Below, piece after piece: positions 8,313-16,998 of a stretch of 64,000 nucleotides of DNA (position 1 is its first letter; every line of letters begins with the position of its first letter). Source of the DNA: Advenella kashmirensis W13003 (GTDB taxonomy: Bacteria; Pseudomonadota; Gammaproteobacteria; Burkholderiales; Burkholderiaceae_B); contig NZ_KI650979.1 of the NCBI RefSeq assembly GCF_000506985.1, forward strand, positions 1,798,710 to 1,862,709. Reading direction: 5' to 3'. The translations under genes and the position numbers were made by a program. The notes beneath the pieces were generated by a model, which had not been told where the DNA came from, did no database searches, and saw only the letters and a list, made by a program, of their open reading frames with translations.

Positions 8313-8947
8313 TTCCGTTCACTGTCTGTGAAGGCCCCGCGGCACCGCTGCTGCAGGCCAATATTGATACCGATATGATTATTCGCATCGAGCGGATATC
8401 AAAATTAAGCAGGGGCGAGCTCGGGCCATGGGCATTCGAAATGTGGCGCTACACCGGAGCCGGCGAGCCGAACCCGGATTTCGTGCTGAACCGCGAGCCT
8501 TTCAAGCAAGCGCCGATTCTGATTGCGGGCGCCAATTTCGGTTGCGGCAGCTCCCGTGAAATGGCGGTCTGGGCGCTGGAGGAGATTGGCGTGCGCTGTA
8601 TTATTGCCCCCGGGTTTGGCGACATATTTTTCAGCAATTGTCTGCAGAATGGGTTGTTGCCGGTCATTTTGGAAGAGGCCCAGGTGCAGCGGCTGGCGGC
8701 CCAGGCTGAAGGGGGCCGGCACTTGCGGGTTGATCTGGAGGCGATGCGAGTGTCCTGTGATGGTCTGCCGGATGTTTCTTTCAGTCTTGCAGAAGGCACA
8801 CGCCAGGCATTGCTGGAGGGCCTGGATGAAATCGGACAGACCTTGAAGTACGACGCGCAAATCAATGCGTTTCAGGCCAGGGATCGGCTGGTGCGTCCCT
8901 GGGTGTATGGCGTTGCGCGGCCTGCTGCGCCGGACACCGCTGCCTGA
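8309..8947 (+). CDS. aconitase-family dehydratase/isomerase small subunit (LeuD-like)
   Basis: The start at 8309 is set by the ATGA overlap with the large-subunit stop; this gives 212 residues, normal for LeuD. Conserved pieces are NIDTDMIIR near residues 16-24, and GANFGCGSSREMAVWAL near 71-87, the swivel-domain loop that completes the active site. It should form a heterodimer with the product of 6900-8312. An open reading frame runs upstream to 8126 inside the large-subunit gene, but that part does not resemble the family and was excluded. It is the last gene of the operon, convergent with the LysR gene at 8979. Confidence 0.88.
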   Translation: MIPFTVCEGPAAPLLQANIDTDMIIRIERISKLSRGELGPWAFEMWRYTGAGEPNPDFVLNREPFKQAPILIAGANFGCGSSREMAVWALEEIGVRCIIAPGFGDIFFSNCLQNGLLPVILEEAQVQRLAAQAEGGRHLRVDLEAMRVSCDGLPDVSFSLAEGTRQALLEGLDEIGQTLKYDAQINAFQARDRLVRPWVYGVARPAAPDTAA

Positions 8948-8978
8948 TCGGACCCCTTTTGCATGAGAGCGGCTCGCC

Positions 8979-9881
8979 TCATGTCAGATCGGGAGACAGC
9001 TCGTCGCGGCGAGCCATGATGTCTTCCCAAAGTGCTCGCGCAGCGACCGACAGGCTGCGCCCGCGTCGCCGCACCAGATAGATCGAGCGGGCAAGCCGTG
9101 CATCGCCAATGGGACGGACAACCAGTTCCTGGCGCTGAAATTGGAAAAGCGTTAACGATGGCACGACGGTCACCCCCGCGCCCGAGGCGACCAGCCCGGC
9201 CAGCGTGGCCAGGTGCTCTACTTCCATACAGGTGCGCAGTGTCAGCGGATGCAGGGCCGCATCGAGAGAATGTCTCACGCTGCTCAGGCGGTTCATATGA
9301 ATAAACGGATGATTTCCGATGTCCTCCATCTGCAGGAATTGGTGTTGCGCCAGCGGATGATCGTGCCGGCAGACCAGATAAAACGAATCCACATATAACA
9401 ATTGTGCATCCAGGTCCTCGCCAGGATCTGCGGTCGCAGCAAGCGCGAAATCTACTTCGCCCGCGCGCAGCAGGCCAAGGCATTGCATTGAGAGCGTATC
9501 GGTGAGCGTGAGCTCGATGCCTGGATATTGCTGACGGAACGACGCATAGATGCGCGGGAGCCAGGCGGCGCAAAGCGAGGGCAGGGCGGCGACCGCGATG
9601 CGGCCCTTGCGCCGGGCGGCATGCTCCCGGAAATTGTTGATCACTGCCGAAAATTCGTCATAAAGGTTGCGTACCGACGAACTGAACAGGTGCCCTTCGG
9701 GAGTCAATTCCACCGTCCGCGTCGTGCGGTCGAAAAGCCGCTCGCCCAGGGCCGTTTCCAAAGCCCCGATTCGTGTGCTGAATGCCGATTGAGACAGATT
9801 GCAGCGTTCGGCAGCCCGAGTGAAATTTTTTTCGTCCACCAGGGCCAGGAAAAGCTGCAGATCGCGACTGCTTATATTCAT
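8979..9881 (-). CDS. LysR-family transcriptional regulator
   Basis: A 300-residue LysR protein. The helix-turn-helix is at residues 15-45 (NFTRAAERCNLSQSAFSTRI), followed by a co-inducer domain beginning near RKGRIAVAALPSLCAAWLP. It is divergent from the Bug/HyuAB operon at 10004, so it is the likely regulator of that operon. An inverted repeat GATCAAT...ATTGATC lies between the two genes. Effector unknown. Confidence 0.9.
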   Translation of the reverse strand: MNISSRDLQLFLALVDEKNFTRAAERCNLSQSAFSTRIGALETALGERLFDRTTRTVELTPEGHLFSSSVRNLYDEFSAVINNFREHAARRKGRIAVAALPSLCAAWLPRIYASFRQQYPGIELTLTDTLSMQCLGLLRAGEVDFALAATADPGEDLDAQLLYVDSFYLVCRHDHPLAQHQFLQMEDIGNHPFIHMNRLSSVRHSLDAALHPLTLRTCMEVEHLATLAGLVASGAGVTVVPSLTLFQFQRQELVVRPIGDARLARSIYLVRRRGRSLSVAARALWEDIMARRDELSPDLT

Positions 9882-9891
9882 CTGAAAACCC

Positions 9892-9929
9892 GATCAATAT
9901 ATCCAATTTTACTATTTCACAGATTGATC
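9892..9929. promoter_or_regulatory. candidate LysR operator (interrupted inverted repeat)
   Basis: GATCAAT at 9892-9898 and ATTGATC at 9923-9929 are exact inverted copies whose centres are 31 bp apart, about three helical turns. They start 11 bp upstream of the LysR gene and sit in an AT-rich gap before the Bug gene, where an autoregulatory LysR tetramer would bind. Binding is inferred. Confidence 0.35.
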
Positions 9930-10003
9930 TAGTGATATTACACTTGAAATCACCTTGGGGGAAGGCATTTCATTCAGCGATTTCCCGCCTGGAGGAGACA
10001 TGT

Positions 10004-10999
10004 ATGCTGTATTCAAAAAATAGACGTTCATTACTGAAGATGGGCCTGTATGCCGGCGGCGCGCTTGCAGGCATCCCGGCGCTGGCCCAGAAAAAACAGG
10101 ACGATTCATTCCCGTCGCGGCCAGTCTCGCTTATCGTGCCGTTTCCACCAGGCGGTACTGCCGACAATACTTATCGGGTATTGGCCAGGGCGGCGGAGCC
10201 GCATCTCGGGCAGTCGATTGTGGTGGAGAATCGGGCCGGCGCGAGCGCGACCATGGGGGCGGTTGCCATCGCGAATGCGCCGCCCGATGGTTATCATTTG
10301 ACCGTGACGCATTCCGCCGTATTGCGGATGCAATTGATGCAGCGCACATCCTATGATGCGCTTCGCGATTTCGATCCCATCATACAGATCAGCGCATTGA
10401 ACGTCGGCCTGCTGGTGCGTAAGGAGTCGCCCTTTCAGGCATGGAAGGATTTCATCGAGGCGGCGCGCCGCGCGCCTGGAGAAGTCAGCTATGGTTCCAA
10501 CGGTGTCGCCACGTCGCAGAATCTCGCGCTCACCCAAATCGCGGAGCAGGAAAAAATAACGCTCAATCATATCCCCTACAAGGGCGATGCCGAAGCGATC
10601 ACGGGTTTGCTGGGCGGTTTCATTGATGCACACGCCGGCGGCACGGGGCTGGGCTCCCTGGTCGATGGAAACAAGGCGCGCTGGCTGGCGCTGTTCTCTG
10701 ATGTCAGGTTGGCCCGGTGGCCGGACGTGCCCACGCTGTATGACCTGGGTTACAACGTACCGGCAAGCAGCCCGACCGGTATCATCGGTCCGGCAGGTAT
10801 GCCGAAAAACGTGATCAGCCGTCTCCATGACGCGTTCAAAAAAGCGCTATACGATCCGGCACATGTGAAGATTCTGGAGGAATCGGGGCAGGCGGTGCAA
10901 TACCGCGATGGCGCGGCTTTTGGAAAGCTCATTAAAGAACAATATGCACTGGAGCGTGAACGCGTTCGTCGGGCTGGTCTGCTGGCAGCCGGAAAATAA
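10004..10999 (+). CDS. Bug/TctC-family periplasmic solute receptor with twin-arginine-type signal
   Basis: The start at 10004 is supported by GGAGGAG 6 nt upstream; an earlier in-frame start at 9932 lacks a ribosome site. The product is 331 residues. Residues 3-10 read SKNRRSLLK, a twin-arginine motif followed by a hydrophobic stretch ending in IPALAQ, which suggests Tat export, unlike most Bug proteins. The mature part carries the family hallmarks SLIVPFPPGGTADN and VENRAGASATMGA, which form the carboxylate-binding loops. No TctA/TctB partner is nearby. It heads an operon with HyuA, HyuB, a PaiB-like protein and a ThDP enzyme. Confidence 0.9.
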   Translation: MLYSKNRRSLLKMGLYAGGALAGIPALAQKKQDDSFPSRPVSLIVPFPPGGTADNTYRVLARAAEPHLGQSIVVENRAGASATMGAVAIANAPPDGYHLTVTHSAVLRMQLMQRTSYDALRDFDPIIQISALNVGLLVRKESPFQAWKDFIEAARRAPGEVSYGSNGVATSQNLALTQIAEQEKITLNHIPYKGDAEAITGLLGGFIDAHAGGTGLGSLVDGNKARWLALFSDVRLARWPDVPTLYDLGYNVPASSPTGIIGPAGMPKNVISRLHDAFKKALYDPAHVKILEESGQAVQYRDGAAFGKLIKEQYALERERVRRAGLLAAGK

Positions 11000-11027
11000 A
11001 TATTTTTGATTTAAAAGGAATGAGTAC

Positions 11028-13025
11028 ATGCAAGTTGGTGTCGAAATAGGCGGTACGTTTACCGATTTGGTCTGGCGCAAGGCCGATGGAACCGTGACGA
11101 CGGGCAAGGTGGCCTCACGGCCCGATGCGATCCACGAGGCGGTGATGGATGCAATTTCCACCACGGGAATCGATTTGAAAGATATCCGAGAGTTTGCCCA
11201 TGGATCTACTGTGGCGACGAACACATTGCTCACCCGTCGTGGCGCAACCACGGGATTGCTGGTGACCGAAGGCTTCCGGGATGTGGTTGAGATTGGCACG
11301 CATGATCGGGTGGGAAATATCTATACCGCTTTTTACGCGAAACCCCGGGTGCCGGTCGCCCGTCGTCATGTCCGGGAAGTTGCCGAACGCCTGAGCGCGG
11401 ATGGGGCCGTGGTCAAAGAAATTGATCTGGAAGCGGCGTGGCGGCAGATCAGTGAATTGATCGACGATGGCGTAACGTCGATCGCGATCTGTCTTTTGCA
11501 CGCCTATCGCAATCCTGTCCACGAGAAGGCGCTTCTGGACCTGATGAACGAACGGGCGCCGGATGTCGACGTCTTCGCCAGTCATATTGTTTCGCCGGAG
11601 TTCCGCGAATATGAGCGCTCCGTCACGACGACGGTAAATGCTTTTGTCGGGCCGGTGGTCAGAAAGTATGTGCAGAACCTGGAACAGGGCCTGGCCAAGC
11701 ATGGCTACCCCGGCGCCATGCGGCTTATGCAGTCCAGTGGCGGCGTCATGCCTTCGTCCGCAGCAGGCAGCAACGCGGTCCGAATGCTGCTTTCGGGTCC
11801 TTCTGCGGGTGTACGTGCCGCGCAATGGTTTGCGGCGCGCAACCAGATCAGCGACATCATTACACTTGACATGGGCGGCACCAGCACTGATGTAGCCATC
11901 GCACCAAATCTGACGCCCAGAGTGGTGCCGGAGCTGACAGTCGATCATCTTCCCATCCGCAGTACCGCCATCGATATGGCGACCGTGGGCGCAGGGGGCG
12001 GTAGCATCGCGGCGATCGACCCGGGCGGTTTTTTGAACGTGGGTCCCGCCAGCGCGGGCGCCTATCCGGGACCGGCCAGTTACGGTAGAGGCGGCGAATT
12101 GCCGACAGTGACAGATGCCCAGGTGGTTGCGGGGCTCCTGCGGCCTGCCAGGTTCTTCGGCGGAAATCTGCCGCTGCGCAAGGATCTAGCCGTCAAGGCG
12201 CTGGAATCCTTGAAACTGCCGGATGGCACCGGTGCGGCCGCCGACGCCATCCTGCGCATGGTCAACAGCAACATGGCGGCTGCTGTGCGGCTGGTATCCA
12301 CGGCCCGGGGCATCGACCCGCGCGATTTCACGCTCGTGGCATTCGGTGGTGGAGGCCCCCTGCATGGCGCAAAAGTAGCCGAAGAGCTGGGCATGACCCG
12401 TGTGCTGATCCCGTGGTCGCCCGGCATCGCAAGCGCGTTCGGGCTGCTTGTCGCCGATCTGATCCTGGATGTTGTGCACGCCCGGGTGGAGCCGCTCACA
12501 GACGAGTCATTCAATAGCCACGCGATCCGGACGCTGCAAACACAGTGCGACGAACAGGCTGCGAGTGTGGGTCTGGAGAAGGGCAGCTATCAAGTGCAAT
12601 ATGGGGCGGACATGCGCTACGCGGGGCAGGGATACGAGCTGCCCGTCTGGATGGCAGGGGTCGCACACGACGCAGCCAGCTTGCGCCAGGCGTTCGAAGA
12701 GGAACATCGCACATTGTATGGATATGCCAGGCCGAACCTGCCGGTGCAGCTTGTCAATCTGCGCGCGCGCATTGTCCGCAAAAATGCAGCGTCGCTGATT
12801 ACGAGCGGATCCGGGCCCATAACCGACGAGCAGGCGGTGAGCGAGACGATGATGCACGAGGGGCGCGCCGTCCCGGCAATATTCATGCCCAGGGCGAGCC
12901 TGGCCGAAGGCCAGACAATGAAAGGTCCGGCCGTGCTGGAAGAGCCGACCTCTACGGTGTTTATACCCGAAGGGTGGACATGCAAATGTCTGTCCACCGG
13001 TGACCTGATTTTGGAGAAATATTAA
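11028..13025 (+). CDS. hydantoinase/oxoprolinase family protein, HyuA-type subunit
   Basis: A 665-residue protein with the N-terminal HydA_N signature GVEIGGTFTDLVW and the central hydantoinase_A domain (LDMGGTSTDVAI near residues 282-293), both part of an actin-like ATP-binding fold. Family members are the ATP-dependent N-methylhydantoinase, 5-oxoprolinase, and acetone/acetophenone carboxylase subunits. It pairs with the HyuB-type gene that starts at the last base of its stop codon (TAATG). The downstream PaiB-like and ThDP genes do not match the classical hydantoin pathway, so a cyclic amide or a ketone-carboxylation role cannot be chosen from sequence alone. Confidence 0.9.
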   Translation: MQVGVEIGGTFTDLVWRKADGTVTTGKVASRPDAIHEAVMDAISTTGIDLKDIREFAHGSTVATNTLLTRRGATTGLLVTEGFRDVVEIGTHDRVGNIYTAFYAKPRVPVARRHVREVAERLSADGAVVKEIDLEAAWRQISELIDDGVTSIAICLLHAYRNPVHEKALLDLMNERAPDVDVFASHIVSPEFREYERSVTTTVNAFVGPVVRKYVQNLEQGLAKHGYPGAMRLMQSSGGVMPSSAAGSNAVRMLLSGPSAGVRAAQWFAARNQISDIITLDMGGTSTDVAIAPNLTPRVVPELTVDHLPIRSTAIDMATVGAGGGSIAAIDPGGFLNVGPASAGAYPGPASYGRGGELPTVTDAQVVAGLLRPARFFGGNLPLRKDLAVKALESLKLPDGTGAAADAILRMVNSNMAAAVRLVSTARGIDPRDFTLVAFGGGGPLHGAKVAEELGMTRVLIPWSPGIASAFGLLVADLILDVVHARVEPLTDESFNSHAIRTLQTQCDEQAASVGLEKGSYQVQYGADMRYAGQGYELPVWMAGVAHDAASLRQAFEEEHRTLYGYARPNLPVQLVNLRARIVRKNAASLITSGSGPITDEQAVSETMMHEGRAVPAIFMPRASLAEGQTMKGPAVLEEPTSTVFIPEGWTCKCLSTGDLILEKY

Positions 13026-14728
13026 TGACCACTGTTGATCCTGTTCGGCTGGCTATCCTGGCCAACGCCATGCATGCCATTGCCCAGGAAATGGGAACGA
13101 CACTGGTGCGTTCGGCATTTTCAACCATCGTGCGCGAGGCGCGGGACTGTGCGACCGCACTGCTTGATGCCGACGGCCATGTCGTGGCGCAGGCAGAGAT
13201 GATCCCCATTCATAACGGAGGCCTGAGCGCCGCTTTCCGTGCGAGCGCAGCCCAGCTGGACCTGTCCGATATCGGTCCCGACGATGCGATTCTGTTGAAC
13301 GATCCGTATGCGGGTGGTCAGCATCTGAACGATTTCATCCTCTTCCAGCCGATCTTTATTGATGACGAATTGATCGGATGGGCAGGCAATACCGCGCATC
13401 ACCTGGATGTCGGCGGCGGGGGCGCCGGTATCAATACGGCCGCCAGCGAACTGATCCAGGAAGGTCTGGTGATTCCACCTCTGCGGATCAACATGCAGCG
13501 CGATCTGCATGGCGGGGCGGTTGAGCGGCTCATTTTTGCGAACGTACGGACAGCGGAACTCGGGCGTGGCGACTTCTACGCCCAGGTTGCCGCCAATCGT
13601 ACCGGTGTGCAGCGCATGCGCGAGCTGGGGGAGAGGGTAGGCAAAGAGACGCTGCGCCAGGCAATGGCGGAAACCCTTGAGTACGCCGAACGCCGCATGC
13701 GTGCTGCCATTACAGACCTGCCTGATGGCGCGTGGGATGGCGACGCATGGATCGATAACGATGTCGGGGGCACGGAACGCTTGCCGATCAAGGTGCGCGT
13801 GACCATCGAGAAAAGCGACATCACGCTGGATTTTGCCGGTACGGCACCCCAGGTCCACAGCATGTTCAATTCCTCGTTTTCATCGTCGTTTGCGTCGGCG
13901 GTGACGGCGGTCCGCTGCATTCTGGGCGACAAGGATATTCCCGTCAATGACGGTTGCAATAGGCCATTGCATATTCTTTTCCCGGAGGGCTCCATTCTGC
14001 ATCCGGAGCCTGGCCTGCCGGTGCGTGCCCGGATCCTGGGTTCGTACCGGCTGCTGGATGCGGTACATGACGCGCTGTCCAAAGCGATGCCCGAACAGGT
14101 GCCTGCCAGCGGCTTCAACTCCACAACGGGCCTGTACCTGACCCAGAAACGTGAAAACGGCGCCATGCGAATCTACGCCGATGTGTTGGGTGGCGGCTAC
14201 GGCGCGGCCCGCAATTACGATGGCGCACACGCGCTGGCAGGCCTGCTCAGTTCAAGCAGAAACACCCCCATCGAGGCGATCGAGCAAATCCATCCGCAAC
14301 TGCGTATGCGGCATTATGCGCTGGTGCCCGATTCCTGCGGCGCCGGCACATGGCAGGGCGGACTGGGTTTTTCCAGAGCGATTGAAATTCTCGAAGACAA
14401 CGTTGTGCTGAGTTTTTACTCCGAACATTTCCGTTCGCCGCCGCGGGGCCGCAATGGCGGAGGCGACGCCGCGCTGGCGAGCCTGATCGTCAGGCGCGGA
14501 GATACATCTATTTCACTTGAAAACCCGTCGATGATGACGCTGGAGCGCGGCGATATCGTGATTCTCCAGGTCGGCGGTGGCGCTGGGTGGGGCGATCCTG
14601 CTGCGCGCTTGCCGAAAAGCATCGAGGAAAATCTTCGGGATGGACTGATCACGGAAGCCTTCGCCAACAGGCATTACGCAAGCCAACGCGAATTGACACC
14701 TGAAATACAGGAGCAGATGCATGTTTAA
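13025..14728 (+). CDS. hydantoinase/oxoprolinase family protein, HyuB-type subunit
   Basis: A 567-residue hydantoinase_B protein. The N-terminus DPVRLAILANAMHAIAQEMGTTLVRSAFS and the segment LLNDPYAGGQHLNDFILFQPIF are typical, as is the glycine-rich C-terminal part RGRNGGGDAAL. The start overlaps the HyuA stop by 1 bp and its own stop overlaps the next gene by 8 bp, so the operon is translationally coupled. Together with HyuA it should form an ATP-using amidohydrolase or carboxylase complex in the cytoplasm. Confidence 0.9.
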   Translation: MTTVDPVRLAILANAMHAIAQEMGTTLVRSAFSTIVREARDCATALLDADGHVVAQAEMIPIHNGGLSAAFRASAAQLDLSDIGPDDAILLNDPYAGGQHLNDFILFQPIFIDDELIGWAGNTAHHLDVGGGGAGINTAASELIQEGLVIPPLRINMQRDLHGGAVERLIFANVRTAELGRGDFYAQVAANRTGVQRMRELGERVGKETLRQAMAETLEYAERRMRAAITDLPDGAWDGDAWIDNDVGGTERLPIKVRVTIEKSDITLDFAGTAPQVHSMFNSSFSSSFASAVTAVRCILGDKDIPVNDGCNRPLHILFPEGSILHPEPGLPVRARILGSYRLLDAVHDALSKAMPEQVPASGFNSTTGLYLTQKRENGAMRIYADVLGGGYGAARNYDGAHALAGLLSSSRNTPIEAIEQIHPQLRMRHYALVPDSCGAGTWQGGLGFSRAIEILEDNVVLSFYSEHFRSPPRGRNGGGDAALASLIVRRGDTSISLENPSMMTLERGDIVILQVGGGAGWGDPAARLPKSIEENLRDGLITEAFANRHYASQRELTPEIQEQMHV

Positions 14729-15425
14729 CCGACCCGAGCGGTTTGCCTGGCCGCAAAGCGATGCCGTGCGCCTGGTCCAGGATTTGCGCTTCGGTTTGCT
14801 CGTATCCGAGTATGAAGGCGAACTCTGTTTTTCATATCTGCCATTTCTGGTCGATGTGCAAGAGGGGCGCATTATCCGCCTCCGTGGTCATTTCGCCCGG
14901 AGCAATCCGCATTGGAAAGCACTGCAGACCCAGTCCCGGGCGACGGTTGTTTTCAACGGACCCAACGCTTATGTGTCGGCGCAATGGTATACCGCCGGCT
15001 GCCCGGCTGCTCCAAGCTGGAATTTCGTCGTTGTGCATGTCGCCGGCAAGGTCGTGCTGCACGACACGCCGGAAGAAACCTGGGATATTCTGCTGGATCT
15101 GATCGACGTCAATGAAGCATCGCTACCACAGCAATGGAACGTGGAAGGCTACGATCCGGCGCGGCGGGAACGTTTGCTGCCGCATATTCTCGGCTTTTCG
15201 CTCGAAGTGGAGAGAATGGAATCCAAGTTCAAACTCAACCAGCATTATGCCGCTGATGATCAACTGGGCGCCGCGCGCGGACTGGAGAAAGACGTCGGCA
15301 CGGACAATGCCCGCGCGATTGCCGGACTGATGCGGCAGGGGGTGGAACGTGCTGCGCGGCAGGGCGAAGATGACGGCGGTGTTGACGTCACGACCTATCT
15401 CGACAAGCGGAAAACAGCAAAATGA
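14721..15425 (+). CDS. PaiB-like FMN-binding protein
   Basis: A 234-residue protein of the FMN_bind_2 / PaiB group, a split-barrel flavin-binding fold. Matches include the N-terminal FNRPERF, then LVSEYEGELCFSYLPFLVD, RGHFARSNPHWKAL, and VFNGPNAYVSAQWY. Bacillus PaiB was described as a negative regulator of sporulation and protease genes, but many members are probably flavin oxidoreductases. Being inside an enzyme operon (8-bp overlap with HyuB, 4-bp overlap with the ThDP gene), an enzymatic or flavin-sensing role is as likely as a transcriptional one. Function not certain. Confidence 0.8.
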   Translation: MFNRPERFAWPQSDAVRLVQDLRFGLLVSEYEGELCFSYLPFLVDVQEGRIIRLRGHFARSNPHWKALQTQSRATVVFNGPNAYVSAQWYTAGCPAAPSWNFVVVHVAGKVVLHDTPEETWDILLDLIDVNEASLPQQWNVEGYDPARRERLLPHILGFSLEVERMESKFKLNQHYAADDQLGAARGLEKDVGTDNARAIAGLMRQGVERAARQGEDDGGVDVTTYLDKRKTAK

Positions 15426-16975
15426 ACGGAGCGGATGCGCTGTGCGATACCCTGCTTGAGGGCGGCATTGATACGTGCTTTGCGAACCCGGGCACGTCTG
15501 AAATGCATTTTGTAGCCGCGCTGGATCGCAAACCGCAAATGAGGTGTGTGCTGGCACTGTTCGAAGGCGTCGCCACGGGCGCGGCGGATGGTTATGCGCG
15601 CATGCTCGAGCGGCCGGCCGCGACGTTGCTACATTTGGGACCGGGCCTGGCTAACGGCCTGGCGAATCTGCACAATGCCAGGCGGGCGCGCACGCCGCTG
15701 GTCAATATCGTGGGAGATCACAGTTCGCAACATCTCCAGTACGACGCGCCCCTGACCTGCGATGTGGCATCGCTGGCAGCGCCTATGTCCCATTGGGTCA
15801 GGAGGATCAACGATGCCGACGATGTGCCGGTCGCGGCAGCAGAGTCCGTTGAAAGGTCCCTTGCCGATGGCGGGGCGGTCGCAACATTGATTTTTCCCGC
15901 TGATGCGGCCTGGAATGCCTGCAGCGCCCCACCCGTTATCCCCAACGCGCCTCCGGCGTTGCCGCAGGTATCGCAGCGCCGGATCGCGCTGGCAACGAAC
16001 GCATTGCGGACCCATGGCGATCGGGTGGTATTGCTTCTCGGCGCACAGGCGCTCAAGCCCGAGGCGCGTGTGCTGGCCGCGCGCATTTGCGATGCCACCG
16101 GCGCCCGCATGCTGGCGCAGCAATCGAATGCACGACTGGAACGAGGCGCGGGCAGGGTGCCTGTTTTGCGCATACCATATCCCGTAGAGCAGGCCCGGGC
16201 GATGCTGGATCGTGCAAGCCATATTTTGCTGTTGGACGCGACTGCACCGGTGGGCTTTTTTTCTTACCCGGGCAAACCCGGCAGTGGCGTGCCCGAGCAT
16301 TGTGCAGTGCATGCGATCAGCTCGTCTGGTGAAGATGCTTACCAGGCGTTGCAGGCAATGGCGGACGATCTCGGGATTGATCCAAACCGGCCGGTAATTT
16401 ATCAGGCGCTGGCGCGGCCCGGTTTGCCGACGGGCGCATTGAGCGCAGATGCCATTGTGCAGACGGTCGCCACGCTGATGCCCGAACAGGCCATTATATG
16501 TGATGAAGCAATCAGCTCCGGGCGCCGTTTGCTGGAGATGACGGCCGGCGCGCCGCCGCATGATATGCTTTTTTTGAATGGCGGAGCGATCGGTATCGGA
16601 CTGCCGCTGGCCACAGGGGCCGCGATCGCCTGTCCCGATCGCGCGGTCATTTGTTTGCAGGCGGATGGAAGCGCCATGTATACGCTGCAGGCATTGTGGA
16701 CGCAGGCACGCGAGAACCTGCACGTGATCACCATTATTTTTTCAAACCGCTCGTATGCTTTGCTGCACCAGGAACTGGCCAAAGTGGGTGCCGGCCGCGC
16801 AGGCCAAAATGCTTCGCGCCTGCTGGATATCGTGGAGCCATCGCTGGACTGGTGCAAACTCGCACAAGGCATGGGGGTAGAAGCCGTGGCGGTCGATACG
16901 GTGCGCGCGCTGGCCGATTGCATACAGGTCGCGCTGTCGCGCAGCACTCCTTTTCTGATAGAAGCGCGGATATAA
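15422..16975 (+). CDS. thiamine-diphosphate-dependent enzyme (acetolactate synthase/benzoylformate decarboxylase-like)
   Basis: A 517-residue protein with the ThDP-enzyme layout: N-terminal pyrimidine domain (FANPGTSEMHFVAALD; catalytic glutamate in FEGVATGAADGYAR near residue 49), central domain, and C-terminal pyrophosphate domain. The usual GDG Mg/ThDP motif appears as QADGSAMYTLQA near residues 415-426, with SNRSY near 442 where NN is common. Such proteins are often labelled acetolactate synthase large subunit, but no small subunit is present and the operon context is catabolic. Decarboxylation or carboligation of a 2-oxo acid from the HyuAB reaction is a reasonable guess. Confidence 0.82.
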   Translation: MNGADALCDTLLEGGIDTCFANPGTSEMHFVAALDRKPQMRCVLALFEGVATGAADGYARMLERPAATLLHLGPGLANGLANLHNARRARTPLVNIVGDHSSQHLQYDAPLTCDVASLAAPMSHWVRRINDADDVPVAAAESVERSLADGGAVATLIFPADAAWNACSAPPVIPNAPPALPQVSQRRIALATNALRTHGDRVVLLLGAQALKPEARVLAARICDATGARMLAQQSNARLERGAGRVPVLRIPYPVEQARAMLDRASHILLLDATAPVGFFSYPGKPGSGVPEHCAVHAISSSGEDAYQALQAMADDLGIDPNRPVIYQALARPGLPTGALSADAIVQTVATLMPEQAIICDEAISSGRRLLEMTAGAPPHDMLFLNGGAIGIGLPLATGAAIACPDRAVICLQADGSAMYTLQALWTQARENLHVITIIFSNRSYALLHQELAKVGAGRAGQNASRLLDIVEPSLDWCKLAQGMGVEAVAVDTVRALADCIQVALSRSTPFLIEARI

Positions 16976-16998
16976 AGCCTGACGTGTGCGAGCCTGTT

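Noticed and set aside
6900-8947. Leucine biosynthesis genes leuC and leuD
   Set aside because: No leuA or leuB nearby; the pair is inside a GntR-controlled importer/lyase operon. Not excluded by sequence alone, but less likely.
15629-16723. A 364-codon open frame on the minus strand
   Set aside because: It is antisense to the ThDP enzyme, rich in Arg/Gln/His as expected for a shadow frame, with no domain or ribosome site.
15422-16975. Biosynthetic acetolactate synthase (ilvB)
   Set aside because: No small subunit beside it, altered ThDP motif and a catabolic operon context.
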